DNA of 48,757 nucleotides from Methylobacteriaceae bacterium (GCA_020638135.1 JACKJE010000022.1:1-48757); one strand, 5' to 3'; positions 26,699 to 36,115 are shown, counted from the stretch's first letter. Numbers and translations are program-made. Notes: generated by a model from the sequence alone, not told the origin.

Positions 26699-28195
26699 AT
26701 GCTGATTGTGGAGACGATCGGCCGGATACGGCGTGAGCGGTTCGTCAAGGGCAAGTCGATCAAGCAGATTGCGCGCGATCTCGGTCTGTCGCGCAACACG
26801 GTCCGGAAGGTCCTGCGGTCGGAGGAGACCTCGTTTGCCTACGAGCGCGAGGTCCAGCCGCGCCCGAAGCTCGGGCGCTGGACGACCGAGCTTGATCGGC
26901 TGCTGACGGCGAACACGAACAGTTCGGCGCGAGAGCGGCTGACGCTGATCCGCCTGTTCGAAGAGCTGCGGGCTCTGGGCTACGAAGGCGGGTATGACGC
27001 GGTCCGTCGGTATGCCCGCCATTGGAGCCGCGAGCACGCCGGGCAGACGGCGGCGGTCTTTGTTCCTTTGTCCTTCGCGCCGGGCGAGGCCTACCAGTTC
27101 GACTGGAGCCACGAGATCGTCGTCATGAACGGCGTGACGACGGTCGTGAAGGTCGCCCACATGCGGCTTTGCCACAGCCGGATGTTCATCGCGCGCGCCT
27201 ATCCGCGTGAGACGCAGGAGATGGTGTTCGACGCGCACGAGCGCGCCTTCGCCTTCTTCAAGGGGGCCTGCGCGCGCGGCATCTACGACAACATGAAGAC
27301 GGCTGTCGATGCGATCTTCGTCGGCAAGGACCGTCAGTACAATCGCCGCTTCCTGCAGATGTGCTCGCATCATCTGGTCGACCCGGTCGCCTGCACGCCG
27401 GCGTCGGGCTGGGAGAAGGGCAAGTCGAGAACCAGGTCGACCTGGTGCGCGAGCGCTTCTTTGCGCCGCGCCTGAGGGTGAAGACCTATGACGAACTGGA
27501 ACGCCTGGCTGATGGACAAGTGCATCGCCTACGCCAAGACGCACGCCCATCCGGAGCGGCCGGACACGACGATCTGGGCGGCGTTCGAGGAAGAGCGCCC
27601 GCACCTCGTGCCCTACCGCGGCCGGTTCGACGGATTCCACGCGTTGCCGGCGTCGGTGTCGAAGACCTGCCTCGTGCGCTTCGACAACAACAAGTACTCG
27701 GTCAGCGCCAGCGCGGTGGGGCGGCCGGTCGAGATCCAGGCTTACGCCGACCGGATCGTGATCCGCCAGGATGGGCGCGTCGTCGCTGAACACGCCCGCT
27801 GCTATGGGCGCGGCGAGACAATCTACGATCCCTGGCATTACGTGCCGGTCCTGGCGCGCAAGCCCGGCGCGCTGCGCAACGGGGCGCCGTTCAAGGACTG
27901 GGTTTTGCCGGCGGCGTTGGAGCGGGTGCGGCGCAAGCTCGCGGGTAGCGACGACGGCGACCGGCAGATGGTCTCGATCCTGGCGGCGGTGCTGACCGAC
28001 GGTTTGCCTGCGGTGGAGGCCGCCTGCACCGACGCGCTCGCGGAGGGCGTCCACTCCGCCGACGTGATCCTCAACATCCTGGCGCGACGCCGCGACCCGC
28101 CGCCGATCGGCCCGATCGCAACGCCGGCGTCGCTGATGTTGCGCCACGCGCCGATCGCCGATTGCGCCAGATACGACGCCTTGAGGAGGGCCTGA
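26699..28195 (+). pseudogene. istA: IS21 transposase IstA, frame broken twice
   Basis: IstA is the DDE transposase of IS21. An N-terminal helix-turn-helix (KSIKQIARDLGLSRNTVRKV) precedes the catalytic domain, with Asp in YQFDWSHEIVVM, Asp in RGIYDNMKTAVDAI and Glu in SGWEKGQVENQVDLV, the last visible only after a frameshift near 27420. A second frameshift near 27500 restores NAWLMDKCIAYAKTHAHPE and a long C-terminal part ending at 28195. About 495 codons in all, the usual length. Confidence 0.85.
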
Positions 28196-28197
28196 CC

Positions 28198-28925
28198 ATG
28201 GAGCGCACCGAAGTTCTGGACATGATGGGCTCGCTCAAGCTCTACGGCATGCGCACCGCCTACGACGAGACGCTCGCCGTGGCGGTGAAGCGCAAGCACG
28301 AGCCGCAGCGCTTCGTCGGCGATCTCCTGAAGGCCGAGATCTCGGAGAAGCAGGCGCGCTCCATCCGTTATCAGCTCACCGTCGCCAAACTGCCGCTTGC
28401 CAAGGACATTGAGGACTTCACCTTCAAAGACCTGGCCGTCAACGAGGCGCTCGTCCGCGATCTCGCCGGCGGCAACTTCATCGTTCAGCAGCGCAATGTC
28501 GTGCTCGTCGGCGGGACGGGAACAGGCAAGACGCATCTGGCGATCGCCATGGCTCGCGCCTGCATCCGCGCGGGCTACCGCGGTCGCTTCTTCACCACCG
28601 TCGATCTCGTCAATCGGCTCGAGGCGGAGGCCCGCGCCGGACGGCAGGGCGGCTCGCCGATTACCTCACACGCCTCGACTTCATCATCCTCGACGAACTC
28701 GGCTATCTACCCTTCGCCCAAGCCGGCGGGCAGCTCCTGTTCCACCTGATAAGCCGGCTCTATGAGCGCACATCCGTCATCGTGACGACCAACCTCGCCT
28801 TCGGCGAATGGCCGACCGTGTTCGGCGACCCGAAAATGACAACCGCGTTGCTCGACCGCCTGACCCACCACTGCGACATCGTCGAGACCGGCAACGAGAG
28901 CTGGCGCTTCAAGCACCGCGTCTGA
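28198..28925 (+). pseudogene. istB: IS21 helper ATPase IstB, one frameshift
   Basis: IstB is the AAA+ DnaC-like ATPase that directs IstA to target DNA. The N terminus MERTEVLDMMGSLKLYGM, Walker A GGTGTGKTHLAIAMARACI and FFTTVDLVNRLEAEA are in frame. After a frameshift near 28655 follow Walker B DFIILDELGYLPF, SVIVTTNLAFGEWPTVFGD and RFKHRV, with the stop at 28923-28925. It begins 2 bases after istA ends (TGACCATGG), the usual IS21 coupling. Confidence 0.87.
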
Positions 28926-28989
28926 CGATTACGCCAACGACCCCGACCAGCCGCGACGACGCGCGCGCTCGCATCCGTGTCTACGACAA

Positions 28990-29035
28990 GGGGGTCAACT
29001 TTGGACGCCGATCGAGGGGCAATATTGAACGCCGA
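28990..29035. repeat. IS21 right-end transposase-binding repeats
   Basis: Two inverted-orientation copies of the left-end unit: GGGGGTCAACTTTGGACGCC at 28990 and GGGGCAATATTGAACGCCGA at 29016. Confidence 0.8.
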
Positions 29036-29041
29036 TTGACA

Positions 29042-29090
29042 AGTCGAGAGCCGCAACGTGGCCGAATTGGAGACGGCCGACGCCTTCGAT
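29042..29090 (+). pseudogene. Degenerate copy of the valS 5' end, right part
   Basis: Beyond the IS21 right end the sequence GTCGAGAGCCGCAACGTGGC and onward to GCCGACGCCTTC continues the gap-free match to valS codons 12-26, with about 7 mismatches in 45 bases. With the left part at 26541 it shows that a second valS start existed about 0.4 kb upstream of the real gene before IS21 entered. Confidence 0.65.
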
Positions 29091-29121
29091 CTTGCGGCCG
29101 GCGCCGCCGCCCGGCAAACGC

Positions 29122-29379
29122 TCAGGACGCGGGAATCCACCCGACGATCACGATCGCGACGCCAGCCGCCATCGCGATCGCCTGGATGAACATGGTGAGC
29201 CAGAACCGCACTGGCGTCGTCGCGCGGTCGGCGGGCGCATAGGTCAGCCAGTCGAGAAGGTCCGGGTTGAAGATCGCGATCTTCCCGTCGCGCAACCCGC
29301 CGCGCAATTTCCGGTAACAGTCGAAGACGACCCAGGCCGCGACGATGCGGGCGACGATTTCGGTGAGAAAGAAGCGCAT
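29122..29379 (-). CDS. Small two-helix membrane protein, paralogue of the gene at 5499-5747
   Basis: The protein (85 residues from ATG 29379) has an N-terminal helix FFLTEIVARIVAAWVVF, the shared central motif GLRDGKIAIFN with a DWL, and a C-terminal helix ending IVIVGW. The start at 29379 is chosen because the paralogue aligns from that Met; an in-frame ATG at 29406 would add nine residues. It lies divergently between the valS' fragment and valS. No known family recognised; function unknown. Confidence 0.65.
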   Translation of the reverse strand: MRFFLTEIVARIVAAWVVFDCYRKLRGGLRDGKIAIFNPDLLDWLTYAPADRATTPVRFWLTMFIQAIAMAAGVAIVIVGWIPAS

Positions 29380-29509
29380 AGGGCGTCCATCCGGCGAATA
29401 TTGCATTCATGATCCGATCCTGCCGACCGCCTGTCTATGTGCGCGCGCACGCGAAAAACCCACGCGGAAGGGATGACTTGGGCCGAACGGGCGAGTAAAT
29501 CCTGCCGCC

Positions 29510-32401
29510 ATGACCATGGAAAAGACCTTCGATCCCAAAGCCGTCGAGAGCCGCATCGCGGCCGCGTGGGAGGCCGCCGACGCCTTCAGGGCCGGCCGAC
29601 CGGAGCGGGCGGGCGCCGAGACCTATTGCATCGTCATTCCGCCGCCCAACGTCACCGGCAACCTGCACATGGGCCATGCGCTCAACAACACGCTGCAGGA
29701 CGTGCTCTGCCGCTTCGAACGCATGCGCGGCAAGGACGTGCTTTGGCAGCCGGGCACGGATCATGCGGGCATAGCCACGCAGATGGTGGTCGAACGGCAG
29801 CTGGCCGAGCGGCAGGAGCCCTCGCGCCGCGATCTCGGGCGCGAGGCGTTTCTGGAGAAGGTGTGGGCGTGGAAAGCCGAGTCGGGCGGCGCCATCGTCC
29901 AGCAGCTGAAGCGGCTCGGCGCCTCCTGCGACTGGTCGCGCGAGCGCTTCACCATGGACGAGGGCCTTTCCAAGGCCGTGATCAAGGTTTTCGTCCAGCT
30001 CTATCGCGACGGGCTGATCTACAAGGACAAGCGCCTCGTCAACTGGGACCCGAAGCTGCTGACGGCGATCTCGGACCTCGAGGTCGTGCAGGTCGAGACC
30101 AAGGGCTCGCTCTGGTATTTCCGATATCCCGTCGTCGACAGTCACGGCCACGAGACCGGCGAGCATATCGTCGTCGCCACGACGCGGCCCGAGACCATGC
30201 TCGGCGACACCGGCGTCGCCGTCCATCCCGATGACGCGCGCTATATGGATCTGGTCGGCCGCAAGGTGCGGCTGCCGCTGGTCGGCCGTCTCATCCCTGT
30301 TGTCGCGGACGAATATTCCGACCCCGAGAAGGGCACGGGCGCGGTCAAGATTACGCCGGCGCACGACTTCAACGACTTCGAGGTCGGCAGGCGGCATCAT
30401 CTGAATCAAATCAGCATCCTGGATCAGGAAGCTAACGTTTCGATTCAGGATAATGCCGCCTTCCTGCAGGGCGTGCCCGAGAGCGCGGAACTGACCGAGA
30501 CGCTGGCCGCGCTGCATGGCCTGCCGCGCGAAGCGGCGCGCAAGGCGGTGGTCGAAATGATGGAGGCCAAGGGCCTCGTCGAGAAGATCGACCCGCATGT
30601 GTTGCAGGTTCCGACCGGCGACCGCTCGAACGTCGTGATCGAGCCGTTTCTCACCGACCAGTGGTATGTCGACGCCAGGACTCTGGCGCAGCCGGCGCTC
30701 GCCGCCGTGCATTCCGGCGAAACCAGCTTCGTGCCGAAGAACTGGGAAAAGACCTATTTCGACTGGCTCGACAATATCCAGCCGTGGTGCATCTCGCGCC
30801 AACTGTGGTGGGGCCACCAGATCCCCGCCTGGTATTCAGGCTGGGGCGGCGTTTATGTGGCGGAGACCTACGAAGAGGCGCTGGTTCAGGCGCTGACCGA
30901 CGCCACCGAGCGGGAGATTCTGGACGATGTCGAGGCCGGCCGCATCGCCGAACACCCCGACCGGCACCCGGATTTCCTGACCCGCGACGAGGACGTGCTG
31001 GACACGTGGTTTTCCTCCGCGCTGTGGCCGTTCTCGACGCTCGGCTGGCCGGACGAGACGCCGGAGCTGAAGCGCTTCTACCCGACCTCGGTTCTGGTGA
31101 CGGGCTTCGACATCATCTTCTTCTGGGTCGCCCGGATGATGATGATGGGCAAGCATTTCATGCAGGACGCCCCCTTCAAGGACGTCTACATCCACGCCCT
31201 CGTCCGCGACGAGAAGGGCGCGAAAATGTCGAAGTCCAAGGGCAATGTCATGGACCCGCTCGACATTATCGACGGCGTCGATCTGGAGACGCTGGTTTCC
31301 AAGCGCACGTCCAACCTGATGAACCCGCAGGACGCGAAGAAGATCGAGCAGGACACGCGCAAGGCCTATCCCAAGGGCATTCCCTCCTACGGCACGGACG
31401 CCTTGCGGTTCACCCTGGCCGCCATGGCCGCGCAGGGGCGCGACATCAAGCTGTCGCTCGAGCGCATCGAGGGCTATCGCAATTTCGCGACAAAGCTCTG
31501 GAACGCCTCGCGTTTCGCCGAGATGAACGCCTGCGTCCGCGTCGCCGGCTTCGATCCGAAGGCGGTCAGGGCGCCGATCAACCGCTGGATCATCGGCGAG
31601 GCGGCGGTCGCGGCCGAACAGACGACGGCGGCGCTCGAAGCCTATCGTTTCAACGATGCGGCGAACGCTGTCTACCGCTTCGTCTGGAACGTGTTCTGCG
31701 ACTGGTATCTGGAGCTGTCGAAGCCGCTGATGAACGGCGAGGACGAGGGCGTAAAGGCCGAGACGCGCGCGACGACGGCCTGGGCGCTCGACGTCATCTT
31801 CAAGTTGCTGCATCCCTTCATGCCCTTCCTCACGGAAGAGCTCTGGGCGATCAAGGGCGCGGAGGGACCGAGGCGCGAGAGCCTGCTGGCGCTCGCCGAA
31901 TGGCCCGATCTGCACGGCTTCGCCGATGCGGATGCGGAGGCGGAAGTCGGCTGGGTGGTCGATCTCGTCACGGAAATCCGCTCGGTTCGCTCGGAAATGA
32001 ACGTGCCGGCGGGCGCGCAGGTTCCGCTCGTGTTGGTCGGCGCCGATGCGACGATCAAGCAGCGCGCGACCGACTGGAGCGATACGATCCGCAAACTCGC
32101 GCGAGTCTCTGACATCTCCTTCGCCACCACGCCGCCCGGCGGCTCGGCGCAAATGATCGTGCGCGGGCTGACGGTGGCGCTGCCGCTCGCCGGCGCGATC
32201 GATATTTCCGCCGAAAAGGCGCGGCTCTCCAAGGAGATCGGCAAGCTCGACGGCGAGGCGAAGAAGATCGAGGCCAAGCTCGGCAACGCCGATTTCGTCG
32301 CGCGCGCGCCGGAAGAGGTGATCGAGGAAAACCGCGAACGCCTCGACGACGCGCGGACGCGGATCGCGAAGATGCAGGCGGCGATCGAGCGGCTGGGGTA
32401 G
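29510..32401 (+). CDS. valS: Valyl-tRNA synthetase
   Basis: A class I synthetase that charges tRNA-Val in the cytoplasm and edits misactivated threonine. The 963-residue frame is intact. The HIGH motif is seen as PPPNVTGNLHMGHALNN, the editing-domain region as ATTRPETMLGDTGVAVHP, the KMSKS loop as EKGAKMSKSKGNVMDPLD, and a C-terminal coiled coil begins near EKARLSKEIGKLDGEAKKIE. Two Met codons lie at the start (MTMEK); I keep the first at 29510. This intact long gene contrasts with the broken frames upstream. Confidence 0.97.
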   Translation: MTMEKTFDPKAVESRIAAAWEAADAFRAGRPERAGAETYCIVIPPPNVTGNLHMGHALNNTLQDVLCRFERMRGKDVLWQPGTDHAGIATQMVVERQLAERQEPSRRDLGREAFLEKVWAWKAESGGAIVQQLKRLGASCDWSRERFTMDEGLSKAVIKVFVQLYRDGLIYKDKRLVNWDPKLLTAISDLEVVQVETKGSLWYFRYPVVDSHGHETGEHIVVATTRPETMLGDTGVAVHPDDARYMDLVGRKVRLPLVGRLIPVVADEYSDPEKGTGAVKITPAHDFNDFEVGRRHHLNQISILDQEANVSIQDNAAFLQGVPESAELTETLAALHGLPREAARKAVVEMMEAKGLVEKIDPHVLQVPTGDRSNVVIEPFLTDQWYVDARTLAQPALAAVHSGETSFVPKNWEKTYFDWLDNIQPWCISRQLWWGHQIPAWYSGWGGVYVAETYEEALVQALTDATEREILDDVEAGRIAEHPDRHPDFLTRDEDVLDTWFSSALWPFSTLGWPDETPELKRFYPTSVLVTGFDIIFFWVARMMMMGKHFMQDAPFKDVYIHALVRDEKGAKMSKSKGNVMDPLDIIDGVDLETLVSKRTSNLMNPQDAKKIEQDTRKAYPKGIPSYGTDALRFTLAAMAAQGRDIKLSLERIEGYRNFATKLWNASRFAEMNACVRVAGFDPKAVRAPINRWIIGEAAVAAEQTTAALEAYRFNDAANAVYRFVWNVFCDWYLELSKPLMNGEDEGVKAETRATTAWALDVIFKLLHPFMPFLTEELWAIKGAEGPRRESLLALAEWPDLHGFADADAEAEVGWVVDLVTEIRSVRSEMNVPAGAQVPLVLVGADATIKQRATDWSDTIRKLARVSDISFATTPPGGSAQMIVRGLTVALPLAGAIDISAEKARLSKEIGKLDGEAKKIEAKLGNADFVARAPEEVIEENRERLDDARTRIAKMQAAIERLG

Positions 32402-32408
32402 GCGACGA

Positions 32409-32978
32409 TTACTGGGTCGCGTTCGCCTGATAGTCCTTGGCGTCGGGAGACGCGGGCTTCGGCCTGAGCGACCGCGCGGCCTCGGCGGAGGCGGCGAATG
32501 TCGCTTGCGCCGGCGCATAGGCGCCGGGATTGCGGCTTGCCTTCTCGAGCGTGGCGAGGTCGTTGCGCGCCTTGGTCAGCGGCTCGAAATCGTCGCGCGA
32601 ATGGGTGCGGCCCGCGCCGCGATAGACGAGAAAGCCATCCGGCGTCACGACGACGTCGCCGCGCCGCAGCGTCTTGTCTTCGGCGAAATGGGCGACCGAA
32701 CCGACGCGCGCGCCCTGCGGCGGCGCGATGGCGACCTGTTTCGCGCCGCGCGATGGTCCAGAGGCCGTCGGCCTGCGCTTGGCGCGGGCGGGCCCGTGGC
32801 TCTTTCCGAGCAGGTTTTCGAGAGACGGCGCCGGCTGGAGCTGCGGGGTAGGCTGCGGGCGGCAACCGCCGAACAGGAACTGAATCGGGTTGCACGCGAG
32901 CGCCGCGCCGGGGGCAAACATCGTTGCTGCTAGGATGGACGCTGCAAGAGCGCGCGCGCGAAGCGGAAACTGGACCAT
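32409..32978 (-). CDS. Secreted protein with CNPxxxLFGGC motif, paralogue A
   Basis: The 189-residue protein has a signal peptide ending near APGAALA, then CNPIQFLFGGC, a Pro-rich stretch, and a domain GSVAHFAEDKTLRRGDVVVT with PDGFLVYRG. The next gene on the same strand (33106-33699) has the same layout: CNPLTLLFGGC, GSLARFAADPTLRAGDIVVT and DGFRVFR. The two cysteines probably form a disulfide. No family name is known to me. Paralogue pair in tandem, 127 bases apart; both intact. Confidence 0.7.
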   Translation of the reverse strand: MVQFPLRARALAASILAATMFAPGAALACNPIQFLFGGCRPQPTPQLQPAPSLENLLGKSHGPARAKRRPTASGPSRGAKQVAIAPPQGARVGSVAHFAEDKTLRRGDVVVTPDGFLVYRGAGRTHSRDDFEPLTKARNDLATLEKASRNPGAYAPAQATFAASAEAARSLRPKPASPDAKDYQANATQ

Positions 32979-33105
32979 CGCTCAAATCCCGGATTACAAA
33001 AAGAAGCTCGAACCTGCCGCGAAATGCTGCGACGCTCGACTTAGAGCAGAACCGCGCGGCCTAATTCAAGGTACTTTCGTCACCCGGGGACGCATCGCGG
33101 CGAGC

Positions 33106-33699
33106 TTACTGGCTCGACGCGATCCGGATGGCGCGACGCAGCGCCACCAGCCCGCTCTTCTCGCCGGAGGTCTTCACGACTTCCGTGATCGCCGCAGACT
33201 GCTGGCGCATGCTGGCCTTTTCGAGTCGGGCCAGCGCGCCGCCATCCTGCGCGATCGGGGTAAACCGATTGTTGCGAAACACGCGGAAACCGTCGGTCGT
33301 CACGACAATATCGCCGGCGCGCAGGGTCGGATCGGCGGCAAAGCGCGCCAGCGAGCCAACCGGCGCCTCGACGCCGGGACGGCGCATGATCGCCTTGCGC
33401 GCTTCGGCGGTCGATTTCGTCGCGGCCTTATGGCGGTGGGCGGCGTCGGCCGTGAGCTTCTTCGCATGGGCATGCGCCGCCCTGCCGTGGACCGGCGCGC
33501 GCGGGGCGACGTCCAGCGGCTCGTAGACCGGCAGGGCCGGGGCGACGCGGGCCTGCTGGCAGCCGCCGAACAGCAGCGTCAGCGGGTTGCAATCGCTCGC
33601 CGCGGCCGGCGCGGCGGACGCCGCGAGGCCGATGAAGGCGGCGACGCAGAGAGCGGTCTTGCGGGCGGACAGTTTCAGCGAAGAAGTCGTGGCGGTCAT
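33106..33699 (-). CDS. Secreted protein with CNPxxxLFGGC motif, paralogue B
   Basis: The 197-residue protein (ATG at 33699) has a signal peptide (ALCVAAFIGLAASAAPAAA), then SDCNPLTLLFGGCQQ, a His/Lys/Ala-rich linker, and the same C-terminal domain as its tandem neighbour (VGSLARFAADPTLRAGDIVV, TTDGFRVFRNNRF). The basic linker could bind polyanions in the periplasm, which is inference. Function unknown. An earlier Met (33714) is possible but leaves a poorer signal peptide. Confidence 0.7.
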   Translation of the reverse strand: MTATTSSLKLSARKTALCVAAFIGLAASAAPAAASDCNPLTLLFGGCQQARVAPALPVYEPLDVAPRAPVHGRAAHAHAKKLTADAAHRHKAATKSTAEARKAIMRRPGVEAPVGSLARFAADPTLRAGDIVVTTDGFRVFRNNRFTPIAQDGGALARLEKASMRQQSAAITEVVKTSGEKSGLVALRRAIRIASSQ

Positions 33700-33820
33700 G
33701 GTTGGATCTCCCACGAGCGACTAAACGCGATCGGGGAGCGGGCCGATGTACGATCCCGCACATGGTGGATAGATGGGGCGCGTCGGTCGCCTGGCGAGAG
33801 GGGCCCGGCCGCTTGCCGCT

Positions 33821-35122
33821 CTATCCGAGCCCCGGGATCGGCGCGCCGGCCGCGCTGAGGATCAGCACCACATTGAGCGCCAGCACGATCGCGGTTCCCG
33901 CCGCGGCGGCGATTCGGGTCACGGGGCCGTTCACGTGGTCGCCCATGATGTCGCGCCGGCCGGTAAACAGGATCAGCGCGATCATGGGAATCGGCAAGGC
34001 GATGGAGAGCACGACCTGGCTCATGACCAGCGCCTGGGTCGAATCGACGCCCATGCCGACGATGACGAAGGCCGGAGCCATGGTGACGAGCCGGCGCACC
34101 CAGACGGGAATGGAAAAGCCGACGAAGCCCTGCATGATCGTCTGCCCGGCCATCGTGCCGACCACCGAGCTCGCGACGCCTGAGGCGAGCAGCGACACGA
34201 GGAAGGCGCCCGCCGCCAGCCCGCCGAGCAGGGGGGTGAGCGTGTGATAGGCGGTCTCGATCTCGGCGACCTCGGAATGGCCGGCGTGGAAGGCGCTCGA
34301 GGCCATCATCACCATGGCCATGTTGGTGGCGCCGGCGACCGATAGCGCGATGACGACCTCGATATTGGAGATGCGCACGAGTTTGCGGCGCTCGCCGGCG
34401 TCGCGCGGCGGGGTGCGCGACTGCGTCAGGCTGGAATGCAGGAAGACCGCGTGCGGCATGACGGTTGCGCCGATGATGCCGACGGCGAGCAGAAGGGCGC
34501 GCGAATCGTCGATCTTCGGCGTGACGACATGCCTGGCCGCCGCCTTCCAGTCGATCGGCGCGAGCACGAGTTCGACGAGATAGCAGAGCGCGATCGTCGC
34601 CACGAGCGCGCCGACGATCAGTTCGATCGGCCGAAACCCCTGCCGCTCGAAGGCGAGGACGCCCGAGATGACGATGGCGACGATGACCATGCCCCAGAGC
34701 AGGGGGAGGCCGAACAGGAGCGACAGGCCGATCGCGCCGCCCAGAAATTCCGCGAGATCGGTGGCCATGGCGGCGATCTCGCTGGCGATCCACATGGCGT
34801 AAGCGACCGGCTTTGAGAATTGATCGCGGCACATTTCCGCGAGGTTGCGGCCGGTGACGATGCCGAGCTTGGCGGACAGGGCCTGAAACAGCATGGCCAC
34901 GAGATTGGCCAGCAGCACGACCCACAGCAGCTTGTAGCCGTATTGCGCGCCGGCCTGGATGTTGGTCGCGAAATTGCCGGGGTCCATGTAGGCGATCGAG
35001 GCGACGACCGCCGGGCCGAGGAAAGCCAGATAGGCGCGCAGGCCCGTGGCGCCGCCGGACAGGACCGAGCGCGCCTCGTTCTGTGTCCGCATCGTCAGAG
35101 TGCTTCTGGCGTCCTGATCCAT
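33821..35122 (-). CDS. mntH: Nramp-type Mn2+/divalent metal transporter
   Basis: An 11-helix proton-coupled metal importer. The metal site is visible as SIAYMDPGNFATNIQAGAQ (Asp and Asn of TM1) and GATVMPHAVFLHSSL (Met and His of TM6); other Nramp blocks are SEIAAMATDLAEFLGGAIGL and SVVGTMAGQTIMQGF. The start is uncertain: ATG at 35134, 35122 or 35092 are in frame. The operator at 35140-35157 must lie upstream of the transcript start, so 35122 or 35092 is more likely. It is divergent from the mntR gene, and the shared operator points to manganese control. Confidence 0.9.
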   Translation of the reverse strand: MDQDARSTLTMRTQNEARSVLSGGATGLRAYLAFLGPAVVASIAYMDPGNFATNIQAGAQYGYKLLWVVLLANLVAMLFQALSAKLGIVTGRNLAEMCRDQFSKPVAYAMWIASEIAAMATDLAEFLGGAIGLSLLFGLPLLWGMVIVAIVISGVLAFERQGFRPIELIVGALVATIALCYLVELVLAPIDWKAAARHVVTPKIDDSRALLLAVGIIGATVMPHAVFLHSSLTQSRTPPRDAGERRKLVRISNIEVVIALSVAGATNMAMVMMASSAFHAGHSEVAEIETAYHTLTPLLGGLAAGAFLVSLLASGVASSVVGTMAGQTIMQGFVGFSIPVWVRRLVTMAPAFVIVGMGVDSTQALVMSQVVLSIALPIPMIALILFTGRRDIMGDHVNGPVTRIAAAAGTAIVLALNVVLILSAAGAPIPGLG

Positions 35123-35139
35123 CCCGGCGCGCATTCGAT

Positions 35140-35157
35140 TTGTAGCCTCGGCTACAA
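35140..35157. promoter_or_regulatory. Palindromic operator between mntH and mntR
   Basis: TTGTAGCCTCGGCTACAA has 8-base perfect arms around TC. The right arm merges with TACAAT (35153-35158), a good -10 for the rightward mntR promoter. It is the only palindrome in the divergent gap, and the neighbour encodes MntR, so it is very probably the MntR site that shuts off mntH (and perhaps mntR) when Mn2+ is plentiful. Confidence 0.65.
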
Positions 35158-35234
35158 TTAGGCGAAGAGGCGTGAAAATCAATCCCGATTGAAATCTGAT
35201 GCTATTGCAGGCATTGTCACGGCAGGGTCGCGCC

Positions 35235-35693
35235 ATGCCGAAGTCCAAATCCTACAAGCTCGTCGCCGAACCGGCCGACCTCCCGCCCGAGGCCGATCAG
35301 GCGCATCGCTTCGAAAAGGCGCGCACGGCGCAGGCGACGGCCCTCCTCGAGGACTATGCCGAGCTCATCTCCGATCTGATCGGCACGGAGGGCGAGGCGC
35401 GGCCGACCGACATTGCCCGGCGGCTCGGCGTCTCGCATGCGACCGCCATCAAGAGCATCGCGCGCCTGAAGCGCGAGGGGCTGGCGACATCGAAGCTCTA
35501 TCGCGGCGTGTTTCTGACGCCGGCCGGCGAAATGCTGGCGCGGCGGGCGCGGGCGCGGCATCGGCTCGTGGTCGATCTGCTGGTGGCGGTCGGCGTCCCG
35601 CAGGAGGCGGCAGAGGTGGATGCCGAGGGCATCGAACATCACGTCTCCGACGAGACGCTCCGAGCCTTTGCGACCTATCTCGGACGGGCCTGA
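35235..35693 (+). CDS. mntR: Manganese-responsive DtxR-family regulator
   Basis: The 152-residue protein has a winged-helix domain (LLEDYAELISDLIGTEGEAR, DIARRLGVSHATAIKSIARL, GLATSKLYRGVFLTPAGEML) and a DtxR-type metal/dimer domain (RARARHRLVVDLLVAVGVP, DAEGIEHHVSDETL) whose EGIEHHVS supplies metal ligands. It binds Mn2+ and represses the Mn importer. I use the ATG at 35235 (MPKSKSYKLV), preceded by GGCAGGG, rather than the in-frame ATG at 35199. Divergent from mntH with the shared operator. Confidence 0.9.
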   Translation: MPKSKSYKLVAEPADLPPEADQAHRFEKARTAQATALLEDYAELISDLIGTEGEARPTDIARRLGVSHATAIKSIARLKREGLATSKLYRGVFLTPAGEMLARRARARHRLVVDLLVAVGVPQEAAEVDAEGIEHHVSDETLRAFATYLGRA

Positions 35694-35696
35694 AAC

Positions 35697-36106
35697 AGAC
35701 GCGTATCGTGGCTGAAGGGCCGCAGTTTGTGGCTTGGCGGCAACAGGCTTGATTCAACTTGCAATCGCCCCATTCGTCAAAGCAAGACGCCGCTTTTCAG
35801 CCATAAACCACGCGCTAATGTCTCCGCGTTAAGAGCGTACGAGGCCAAGTGCGCATCCGTTCGCGGAGCGAAATCCGGGCCTCGGGAATGGTGTGTTGCG
35901 CTAAAGCCTCACAATGCGTCTCCGACGTTTCCGCCATGGGCGGGCCGATCAGGAACGCGAGGCGCGCGCGGGGTCTTTGCGTGTCTCTTCCCGACATCGC
36001 CGGACCTTCTGCGCTGCGTGACGTGCGGCGGACTGGCCGCACGGCGAGGGGCGACGGGGCGGCGCGTCAGGCGCGGTCGTGAGGGCGCGGCGGCTGCGCT
36101 GCAGAG
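35697..36106. other. Intergenic region without a recognisable gene
   Basis: This 410-base gap between mntR and the ExoR-like gene holds no frame with recognisable similarity, no tRNA-like clover and no strong hairpin that I can see. The right-hand part is very GC-rich. It presumably contains the promoter of the ExoR-like gene. Confidence 0.5.
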
Positions 36107-36115
36107 ATGGTGTCG

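Larger units (their letters stand above)
26583..29041. mobile_element. IS21-family insertion sequence, about 2.46 kb
   Basis: The element carries istA and istB and has terminal repeats of IS21 type. The left end TGTGTTTCGGCGTGCAATTT matches the reverse complement of the right end, TGTCAATCGGCGTTCAATAT. Internal copies of the same unit (TCGGCGTCCAAA..TTGACCCC) lie at 26623-26644 and 28990-29011, the multiple transposase-binding sites expected of IS21. Ends are TGT and ACA. A 7-base imperfect target duplication flanks it (AGACGAG at 26576, AGTCGAG at 29042). It is inserted in a copy of the valS 5' end. Confidence 0.88.

Noticed and set aside
26426..28147. 573-residue minus-strand frame over istA
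   Set aside because: Shadow of the IS21 transposase; no domains, and the IS21 motifs are clear on the plus strand.
30836..32518. 560-residue open frame on the minus strand
   Set aside because: Antisense shadow of valS in GC-rich DNA; no recognisable domain.
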